Positions 55,138 to 64,000 of a DNA stretch of 64,000 nucleotides are shown here, piece after piece. The notes under the pieces were generated by a model that was not told the origin of the DNA, did not search any database, and saw only the letters and a list, made by a program, of their open reading frames with translations. The DNA is from Bradysia coprophila (taxonomy: Eukaryota; Arthropoda; Insecta; Diptera; Sciaridae). The stretch is from assembly GCF_014529535.1 (NCBI RefSeq), contig NW_023503632.1, forward strand, positions 372,001 to 436,000. The letters run 5' to 3'. Position numbers and translations under genes: made by a program. How positions within the stretch are numbered: the stretch's first letter is position 1; every line of letters starts with the position of its first letter.

Positions 55138-57413
55138 ATGGAAATAAATGAAATATCAAACATATCCTATCCGCTACGCGGTGCATTGGTTCCATTTGCA
55201 TTGACGCGCTCCAACAACGACCAATATTGTTTGCTCACACGGCAATCGGCTCAAATACTCAATTTATGCTTCAAACACAATGAAGACGCAAATCTGAATT
55301 TCATCAAAACAACGTACAAAGCTCCGACCGTCATGCCAACGAGTAAAATTAATGTTTGTCACGATGCCATTTACAACCATGCAACCGATGCTCAGAAACA
55401 GGAGTTGACACTGGATGTTCTTCTAATGCCTGAGCTGTCACAGCTGGACCATCACAATATCTGCTTAACGTCTGTGAAATGGTCGCCCGCTTCCGTAACA
55501 GTCAAAAATGAAGCGTACATCGCCGGCCTAACCAATTACGGTGGATGTAACATTTGCTATCGGCAAGACGATGAACGATATTGGCTGGAAATCGCAAACA
55601 TATCCGATCTGTGGCTCAATTACTGTACGGAACAGCCGAAGAAGAATGAGAAAATTACGAAATTCGAAAAGCTGAAAGAAATGGTCCGAGACGTCCACAT
55701 AACGGCTATCGATTGGAACAACATTTGCGTCAACAATCAGTGCGGATTTGCTATCGTGTCCGCTTCGGGTAAACTAGCACTGTTTAGTGTTGCGAAGCAA
55801 AAGTCAACTGCTGAAACCTCGGTTGAGGTGGAACAGAAATATCTCTGCGAAACCGGACTGTTCAAGGTGAATGTTCTGAAGTGGTTCTCCTACTATGACG
55901 ATAATGATACGCTGAAATCGATGCTGTTGTTGGGTAAGTTAGTAAGACTTCAGAACAAGCTTCATGTCCTAACGATTCTTCGCATCATTTCAGGTGATTT
56001 GCAAGGTAATCTCCATATGTACACAGTGGTCATGCAGGATGGATCAATCCAAAACGTTGTCAAGGCAGCCTCGTTGTGGAACCATAACGATGAACAGAAG
56101 TTCAGCGACGTCTACGGAGAATTCAACTACGGAACGAAACATTTCACCATTGTGGCCTGTAAAGGATCCTTTGTCCATGTCTTCATACTAAACTCCAAAG
56201 GCAAACTGATACGCACAATGTCGCAGTATGTCTCCGATTTATTCATCACTGGTTAGTCCCTCCTGCGAGCGTAATATCCTAATTTCGCCAATTGATTGTC
56301 GTTGCAATTTCAGGTTGTCACAAGGTGGTCACAAGCCCTGACAAGTACATTGTGTGCACAATGGGCGGAACCATACAAGAGCTAACCATCCAAATGGACT
56401 CGGAGATCACCGTCAACACAATCAAATGCAACGTCGACTTTAAGAAATTCGCCTTATACGGCATCTTGCCGTCAAGTAATCAAGCCTATTGGATACTCGC
56501 TATGTATCCGCGCGTAGCCACCGATCATCTGGTGCTACGAAAGCCGACCACAATCTCATTTTGTATTACACGTACGTTTGACATAATGAGCAAACTGCTG
56601 CGCAATGACTCGATTTGCCTCAGTAATTACTACGATTGTGCCGAGATCCTGCGGTACATGGAATTGAAACGGGGCGAAATACCGCTCGAGTACTTCGAAG
56701 AGATCGTTCTGCCCATCGAAACGACCGATCTCTATTTGTACAAACTGAAAATTCGTTCGATTGCGTGCAATGCACGGAGCAGCTACTACAAGAGGAAATC
56801 GTTGATGGTCGAATCGAACTATTTACGGCACGAATTCAATTTCATTCTGAAGACGATCCTGGCCATTACCTACTACAAACGACTGAGCTATCTGGTGAAC
56901 ATAGAGAATTTCAATGAATTGCTGCCGTTCCAGCAGTTGGCGGCAAAAAGTTGGCGAGCCTATTTGATCGACTATATGGATGAGAACCATACGCTTCTGG
57001 AGGCGTACGAAAAGGTTCGTGACACGTTGAAGATAAGCTTTGACATTCTGTTAGAGGAGACCAAGAAATTCGAAGACTCACCACCGGAAAAGTGTTTGTA
57101 TTGCAACAAGAACATCGAAGCAAATAAATTGACTTGTCAGGACAATCATGATATCAGTAGATGCTGTGTGACGCTGATCCAGGTAAAATTGAGATTATTT
57201 TTTACTGGCGAACTGAGACTCATTTTTTGGAAATTTTCTCCCGTTCAGGTGCCAATATTAAATCAACGTTCCTGTCGGCAATGTCATGCCGTTGCTCTGG
57301 ATGATATATCGAAATTGCAGGAAGCGACTATGATGAAAATGGAGCAATTTTACTGTCCCACTTGTGACATTCCGCTCGAACTGAACACATCAGTTTTTGT
57401 TGAAAATTTTTAA
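55138..57413 (+). CDS. TFIIIC 90-kDa subunit, GTF3C4-like (695 aa, 4 exons)
   Basis: Exons are 55138-55933, 55994-56251, 56314-57182 and 57249-57413; phases agree and total 696 codons with TAA. I start at the ATG before EINEISN, since the in-frame sequence upstream has no ATG. The N-terminal half looks like the beta-propeller-type TFIIIC delta domain (LTRSNNDQYCLLTRQSAQIL near residue 21, HHNICLTSVKWSPASV). The C-terminus has the zinc-binding module CLYCNKNI...CCVTLIQ...CRQC...FYCPTCDIPL. TFIIIC recognises the A and B boxes of tRNA genes and recruits TFIIIB for RNA polymerase III. Human TFIIIC90 is somewhat longer. The last intron (57183-57248) is 66 nt and has no in-frame stop, so a retained form would add 22 residues inside the zinc module. 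Confidence 0.88.
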
Positions 57414-59222
57414 TTTAAAAAAAGTGTTTGTCGCGGGTTCGCGTTTGCTGTTTTTGTTTGATCAATTAAAATTTTAAGGAAAAATGGTTTTTCGCTTGAA
57501 GATTCCCTTGGCTCGTAAGTCAACCACTCTCATTCCCGTGGAGAATCGCCAAAGTCAAATTGCCAAGAGAAATTGTCAAAGTGTGTAGAAATGCCACGAA
57601 ACATAAAGAATGGAAAGTCACATTCTGACGACTTTTCTTGGTGATTGAACAAATCAACCAAAAATTATGAAGATTTTGTTCGATCCCATAGAATCAATCC
57701 TTTTACGAAAGGTATTTCAAAGACAGAAATAGTCATAGATCCTCCTAGAAAACGATAAAATCGTTTTTTGGACGATAATATCCCTCGTTGAACAAATAAC
57801 TATTTCACTTTGGCGTTTTTTCTAGGTTTTTCTTCACACTCTGGCGATTTTGTTAATTCATTTTGTTAGTTGATTTCACAGTTGTTTAATCGCCAAGAAA
57901 AATAGCCAGAGTGTGAAGAAACGCCAAGAAACATAAAGAATGGAAATTTGTCTATCTGGAGATTCTTCACACTCTGGCGATTTTCATTGGCGTTTCTGCA
58001 GATTATGTCGATTTTTCTTTGTGATTTAACAAATCAACCAAAAATGATGATGATGTTGTTCGATCCCATAGCATTTATCCTTTTATGAAATGGAATGCAA
58101 AGGGGGGTTGTTCGATCCTAAGGATACTTTTCTTTTACGAGGTGGTATTTCAAAAGATAGAAGTCATAGACTGAATTTAAGACGTTTTATCCGTTTTTGT
58201 AGTACATCGAAAGAGATTTAATGCAGTCTTTTTCAAGCGATCCAAAACGTATTTTTTCACTTTGCCGTTTCTTCCTCTGGCGATTCTTCTTGGCTTTCGT
58301 TCACACTCTGGCGATTCATCATTTTTGGTTGATTCCAATTATCAAAAAAAAAAAAAAATTCCCAAAATGTGAAGAAACATTACGCCTGTCTAGTCTAGTC
58401 GTCGAGTTGCAGACTTTCGACAGCAAAAAGTTGATCCATTTGAGTACTTACTTGAGAGTCGAATTTCATTGAAAATGGCTAATCAATTTTCATGTCGGAA
58501 ACATTCCTATTAATAGTCGGAAATGGCAAACTAAATTGGAGCACCGCCAACCGATGTGTTCCTTTTGTATTCATTGGGAAGTCGGTCAACAGGACTAGAG
58601 TTCCAAAGTCGTTATGGTCGCTTGTGGTCGAAATAATTTAGTCGTCAATTCTTCCAATAACTACTCAATACACAGAGTGATATCTGCGATCAGTCGTATC
58701 AGTCTAAGAAGGCACATAACAATCAGTATATAGCGTTCTAGGATCTTCCCAGTCTTTCAGCTATAATGTCCTTCGATAGTCGAATCTTGCCTTAGCGTTT
58801 TCTATTGCCTTTTTATGTCTACAATGATCAGGCCTGAACTGACCATACTTTGAATTCGGGCGATTCCCGATGGGCCTTTTGGATATTTGTAAAATTCAAT
58901 TTTTGACATTTTACAAATGGGGGGTTTTCTCGTCCAGTTCGACCCTGAAAATCGTCATTATAACTTTCGAGTGACTGAAGTTTAAACTGCACTGTGTGTG
59001 TTCCTCAGAAACAATATCCGACGACATTCGAACATGTTGCGGACCAATCACCCGATTTATGAAAGTTATGGTTTAATTGACTGGGATGTCACAGAATGCT
59101 ACAAAGGTTAGTTATACGAAAAGTAACAGGTGAATTAAGATGAAGTTGGAGATCATCTTTCCCTGTTTCACTATTACTCAATTACCCATCGTACACTAGG
59201 ATCTAAATGACGGACGTGTAGA
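57414..59222. other. Downstream of TFIIIC90, MITE-derived
   Basis: From about 57529 (CATTCCCGTGGAGAATCGCC) to about 58375 the sequence is packed with direct and inverted CGCCAAAGT / CACTCTGGCGATT words. These are related to the element at 40446-40648, but a clean right end is missing. The rest has no recognised gene. A possible small plus-strand exon at about 59008-59106, between TTCCTCAG and GTTAGT, could not be tied to any gene. Confidence 0.45.
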
Positions 59223-59483
59223 CTAATCATCAATGATTTCGTCATGAATCGACCGATTGACCAAGCAATTCTGCGACTGGAAAAGGAATAGATAACGAAA
59301 GTACCTACCTTGGACACCTCTTTTCTTCTGTTATCCGCAATGCCGATGGACTTCAAATCTTCATAATAATACAGAAACTCGTCCCAGCTCACAAACGCTT
59401 TTGTTTTTGGGAAAAAAGATTTTTTTTATTTTCACTTCTGTTCAAAATTGTACATCGCGATCATCGGTGAAATAAATCTCCTC

Positions 59484-59761
59484 TAGTAGTTCCTGGAAAC
59501 GAAAGTGGAAACAGACACAATCAGCAACTGGTTGCATTAGCAAGAACATGAAAAAACGCTGTCACTTACTTCGACAAGATGCCATCCTTTTTTGCTAACC
59601 TGGCGATACAATCGTCTGATTCTCCCATCATTCTGATTGATCCGCAAATTGCATAGGTCTTCGATGTACCGGTCATAATGCCGGTTTGGGGATCAACGTC
59701 AGCGATGTTGATTTGCACCGAAGCATGATCCTTAGCATGAATGATGCGGTTACTTGTGGAG
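59484..59761 (-). CDS. RpS21: 40S ribosomal protein S21, last two exons (partial)
   Basis: Minus-strand exons are 59761-59570 and 59493-59484. They encode [20 protein letters not shown], then [30 protein letters not shown] and NY followed by TAG. That is the C-terminal three quarters of eukaryotic S21, a small-subunit ribosomal protein of about 81-83 aa. The acceptor TTTCCAG|C leaves the last base of a Cys codon, so a first coding exon of about 19 codons (the VDLYVPRKC region in other animals) must lie upstream, at higher coordinates. I did not find it up to 64000. It may be beyond the window or too short for me to see. Confidence 0.92.
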
Positions 59762-62700
59762 CTGGAAACGAAACGAAAGTTGAATTAGATCTGCGGAACA
59801 TTGCACAAAAACCTATGACAATCGGGGATCAGACATTCTTCAAGTGACAAACATTAAGCGATCGTCATGTACGGTATTGTCCACAGTATAACATCAAGGA
59901 AACATGACGAACTGTCAAATGTATGTTACGAGCTGGGAACATTTTTAGGTTATGAATGCGATGTGTTAAAACACTCAACATAAATTCACAGTTCTCGCTC
60001 AACTATCGATACGCTGTCGATTAAACTAGTGACCAAAAATCGATTTGTCGCGATTGAACGGTTGGATGTCGATAAAAACTTTATGTTGAATGAAAAAACA
60101 CAGCGGCACAGCCTATTGCACGTGGAAGAAAATCAGCTTACCATTTTCGTGGGCAGTACAAGTCAACGGATAGTGGGGCGTCTTTTTCCATTTTTGAAAG
60201 CTGTTGAGGAGAAATGTAATCGTTTAGTTTGACTGCACTTAAGCGATTTGTAATAGAATTACAGCACAAAAACTCACTTTATTTGTAGAGAAACTTTTTA
60301 AGCTCACAACAAAATTATCGTAATGGCGAGAAAGAATTTTTTTATTTTTTTTGAGTTGGTACGTCTACAATTTGAAGTGAATGAGAGAGACATCTGTGTG
60401 CTGGAAATATCAACTATACGATCTACGAACTGTGAGCCATCATTGTAAAAGTTTAAAAGTCCTGGCGGTCCTGGCTGTGTAGCTAAACTTTGAAGTAGTG
60501 CCACCGCCAGTACATTCAAAATGTTCCGTGAATGACTTAAGGACAACATTGTTTAAAAAAAAACTGAGAAATAGTTACGATACTCATCTCAGGTCTGTCA
60601 AACGATAATTTTTGCTGGAGACCAAGAAGTGACCATGACTAAGAGAGACGACATTTCTCCACGGTCAATATCGTCAAGAACGATAATATCTTCCAACGAA
60701 CGATAATATCGTTTTCTGAACGACATTATAGTTCGAAAATGTTTAGTTAGAGAAGAACAAGTGTGTGACAAAATGTAAATGTTGATTAAGTTTGCGAAGT
60801 TTGAACTAATTCACGCCATAAGTCCTCCACAAATTTAAATATTTTCAATTGACAGTGCGTCAAAATGTCCCGATATAATATGCGCTATGTTTTATGTGAA
60901 ATGTCACCAATGGAACGTTGAGGAAGTGAAGCAATCGCATGATGAAAGCTAATTTTCCAAACAATTCTCAAAAGGAAAATTGTTTTGATTCGCATGAAAA
61001 TATTAATTTTCCGAAGAATTTCGGTGCTTGCGGTTTGCGCCCCTGACCCCTGAGTAAAATTGGTCTACTCAAAGATAATATCGTTTTGAACAATATTATC
61101 ATCCAGGACGATATTATCGTTTTTTTAACCTGCCGATATTGACCGTGTAGAAATGTCCCGCCATTCCACCGATGAAAAAGCTACATCTCGTGGCTATCCC
61201 TCGTATTCAACGACACTTATTGTGTCACCCTCTTTATTGCTCATTCACAATTGTCAATTCATTCATTAAATTTCGGCCACTGACACAATATGGATTGCAT
61301 AATTTTTCATTGTTTATAAACAAAGTGTAGTGAGTGTAATGTTGAATGAAAAGTCCTTAGAAAAGGAATAATAAAAACAATCGAAAACAATAAAATTACG
61401 AATCTGAATCTCACAATTGAATGATGTTATAAAGTCGCAATAGTTGCAGGTTAATTTAAAGTGTGTGAGTGCTTCTTTTCTGTACACTTGGTATATACTC
61501 TTACCGAATAACCTCATTCTACGCTGCCTTCTATTTGTTATAAATTCAGAAAAATCTGAAAAAAAGACGGCTTTTGCCGATCAATTGTCGACACATTTTT
61601 TTGTGTGTGACAGCGGCGAAATATTAAAAATTTAAAAATAGTTTCATGCACTGTCGATAAATCAATTGAGCGTTCATCAAATACAACAGTCTAATCATAG
61701 ACCATTGTGTCATCTTATTTCGGTTTTCTTTACTCTAACGTTGTGCCTAGATACCCAATTTCCCAAACCAGTTAAATGAAACTAACTCTGATTACTTGAA
61801 TCGAAGAACGAACTGTTTAATATGCATTGGCAACGCACCAGCATTTGCACTGCACTTGACACTGACATTAAAAGTATCTAAAGTGTATGAACTTGTTTTT
61901 GGTGCATTGGCCAGTTTTTAAATTGTTTGTCTATGTGTGGTGTGGATAGAAAATCATAAATGTTCATTTCTTGTAGACATATCGGACCCTTGTCTAATCA
62001 TAATTTACATGCTTTTGTTTTCCCTAGGGTCGAAAGTGGCTTATTACACACACTTTAGGCACTAGAGCCAACGATATTTTGATTTTGACAAGAGAATCAA
62101 AGACAAAGATAAAAATGAAAAGTCTCGTTTTCGTGTGTTTATTGACCTCGGCTTCGCCTCGGATCTACTGTTTATCCCTTGTTATGTAAATAACTATTGT
62201 CTAGTATCGAGTCTGTGAACAACAGCTGACCACCTTTTGTAGATTTTTTTTTGTGTGTAAATCCTGGAATGAGTTTGTCTAACGTGAAGTGTGTTGCATG
62301 CTCCGATGTTTACCTGAAAAGTATAAGATGACAAAAGGCGAGCACATAACGTTTACTTCTGTTATGGCCTCGTCTCTGATACCAAATGTTTTCGTTCACT
62401 TGTTTTAACTTACCTAACCCATTCTGCTTATTTTTGTCGTTGCTGTCGATAACAAATGTTTAGTCGTTTCTGAAAGGCTAATGTCATTTTCGCTGTGCGC
62501 CTCTGTCTATAGGATCGGGCCGTGAACTTCAATATGCTCGAATGTTTCATTTTCGATTTGAAAAGCCAATGCTTAAAAACGGCATCCAAATTTTCGAGCA
62601 AAAGTGGCGAAGTCTGAACCACACATACAATTTCATTTTAAACTAATTTTTCTTCTTCTCCTCGAAATACGAAATAATTTTTTGCATTCCGATGCACCTG

Positions 62701-64000
62701 TACAAATTTGTGACTTCGATTCGGTTACACAAGTGTTTCTATTCGACTGGTTTTAGCTAGACGGTTGCGATCAAGGTTGTTATTTATTGAAGAAAAAAAA
62801 TCAAAAACTCTTCTGTACTAAAACATATTATCTGACAACAATTCTTGTTGTTGACTCAAAAGTCTTGAGTCAAGACTCGCGAATGTTTACATTTCAGTTT
62901 ATTATATCATCCGCATGAATAATTGATTTTTCCGTTTTTTTGTGTCTTCTATCCTAAATGAACTTTTACCAGACAAAAAATATTCTCTCTGCCTGGCACT
63001 GTTAACCAAAACTGGTAAATAAATATTGAAAAATGATGCGATCACCAGTACGATTGAAACTATCATTCAGAGTGCGGTCTTTGACTATATATTAGAAATT
63101 GGTGTAAATACACACAATTCATTCTCTCAATTACTCTTTTTTTTGTATTACCACTATCATACCTGCACCAACTTATTAAATATTTAAGACCTCGGCATAA
63201 TTTTCTCGTTGTCGTGTTATTAGATATCAATTGTGCATAGCATTGAACGGGTGCTAAAATTAAAGTGTTTTGTGCAATTATTAACGACCAACTAAATAAC
63301 CGCATTTTTTGTTGTAAAAGTTTTGGAATGAGGTTGTTCTGTTCCCGTTTCACAGTGCGATTAGTTTTCCACGATATAGTTTATTGACGTAATCCATTGC
63401 TCACACTATCGCAGTGTTTAAACTTGCATCGAGAAACGAGAGAAGTGAAACAAAAACAGAAAAACATTATCGGTCACGATCGATCGTAACATGTCATTAA
63501 AGGTAAGCTATTTATACTTAATATAGATTAAAACTGTAAACTCCAGTGAGTATAATTTCGAAAAGAAAGAAAAAAATTGAAAGATGTTTCACTTCCAACT
63601 GTGAAGCATTTTTTATAATTTATTAAAAGCGGAAAGTGTGTACACGGTGCGGTTGAATGAATTTTAATTGAGCATTGGGATGCACTTTTGATATTTTTTA
63701 TAAAGTGCAAAATATCGATGGTATTTTGCTGTTTTCGTTGCTTTTGTAACTTTGTTTAAAAATCGCAATCAAACAAATCATCCCGCAGCCGTTTCTTCAA
63801 AGTTTTTCAAGTCATGCGCAAAATTTTGTCGTAGAACGACTAGTGGCACTTATCAGTACAACAGAGCGACACTGTTGACGTGACCCACAACAAATCCAGC
63901 AAATCTGATGTCGATAGAAAGCTGAGAACGAAATAGTATTTTTATAATTGACATGACTAGGGATAAAAGTTGAAAAGTAGAGTTTTCGTGTGAATTTTGT
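59762..64000. other. RpS21 upstream/intronic region, no complete gene seen
   Basis: AT-rich sequence with one clear MITE (60647-61161). Open frames at 60029-60232 (+) and 60304-60549 (-) have no recognisable domain. Near the right edge ATGTCATTAAAG|GTAAGC (ATG at 63491) could be a first coding exon of a plus-strand gene running out of the window, but this is only a splice-signal observation. Confidence 0.35.
60647..61161. mobile_element. MITE with ACGATAATATCGTT palindromes, 515 bp
   Basis: The ends GACATTTCTCCACGGTCAAT-like (left, 60647) and ATTGACCGTGTAGAAATGTC (right) are an inverted pair of about 30 nt. Just inside both ends are short palindromic ACGATAATATCGTT words. It is non-coding. 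Confidence 0.7.

Noticed and set aside
59008-59106. Plus-strand exon-like segment (MLRTNHPIYESYGLIDWDVT) between TTCCTCAG and GTTAGT
   Set aside because: No neighbouring exon could be joined to it with a sensible continuation, so it was not called.
59174-59397. Minus-strand frame with FVSWDEFLYYYEDLKSIG downstream of RpS21
   Set aside because: It looks exon-like, but the only close acceptor for a following exon would make a 32-nt intron, and I recognise no family, so it is left unannotated.
60029-60232. Open frame VAIERLDVDKNFMLNEKT and on, after a possible CTAG acceptor
   Set aside because: It has reasonable codon texture but no ATG context, no partner exon and no recognised family.
60304-60549. 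81-codon minus-strand frame with a hydrophobic start (LNVLAVALLQSLA)
   Set aside because: It could be a small secreted peptide, but it ends in low-complexity lysine/isoleucine sequence and has no supporting context.

Overview
The window is AT-rich eukaryotic DNA with split genes and mostly short introns (often 60-80 nt, GT-AG). The gene content (Loquacious, Aph-1, Rab3GAP1, TFIIIC90, RpS21, C2H2 zinc-finger and leucine-rich-repeat genes) fits an insect. I infer a dipteran, perhaps a lower fly such as a fungus gnat, but nothing in the sequence fixes the species.

Layout. 0.95-5.3 kb (+): an eight-exon gene for an LRR + fibronectin-III single-pass receptor. 5.3-11.1 kb: no gene; an 18-bp repeat and several foldback elements. 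11.5-13.15 kb (-): four exons encoding the N-terminal half of Rab3GAP1; no exon for the other half is visible. 14.6-20.2 kb (+): a nine-exon, seven-finger C2H2 protein with two foldback elements in its large intron. 20.7-31.1 kb: a mobile-element block with a 1.9-kb CAGGGCC-ended element, an 0.8-kb foldback, and a 5.7-kb structure with 1.65-1.7 kb inverted arms built partly of an 18-bp satellite. A hAT-like element with a perfect 8-bp target duplication sits inside that structure. 31.6-39.2 kb (+): three tandem paralogues for small secreted LRR proteins, each with a TATA promoter and with its start codon split by the only intron (AT|G). The array also holds insertions that can be dated against the uninterrupted paralogues, and an RTE retrotransposon relic. 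40.8-41.6 kb (-): Aph-1, complete, three exons. 43.6-47.2 kb (+): loquacious, complete, seven exons. 47.2-55.1 kb: no gene; repeats. 55.1-57.4 kb (+): TFIIIC90, complete, four exons. 59.5-59.8 kb (-): the last two exons of RpS21. The rest, to 64 kb, is apparently intergenic or intronic.

The genes are unrelated housekeeping and signalling genes, not a pathway cluster. Two head-to-head pairs (Rab3GAP1/zinc finger; Aph-1/loquacious) are separated by about 1.5 and 1.9 kb. The most unusual signals are the conserved start codon-splitting intron in the LRR array and the large satellite-bearing foldback with its repeated bipartite motif. Exon joins were worked out by hand from splice signals, reading frame and recalled family similarity; there was no transcript or database evidence.
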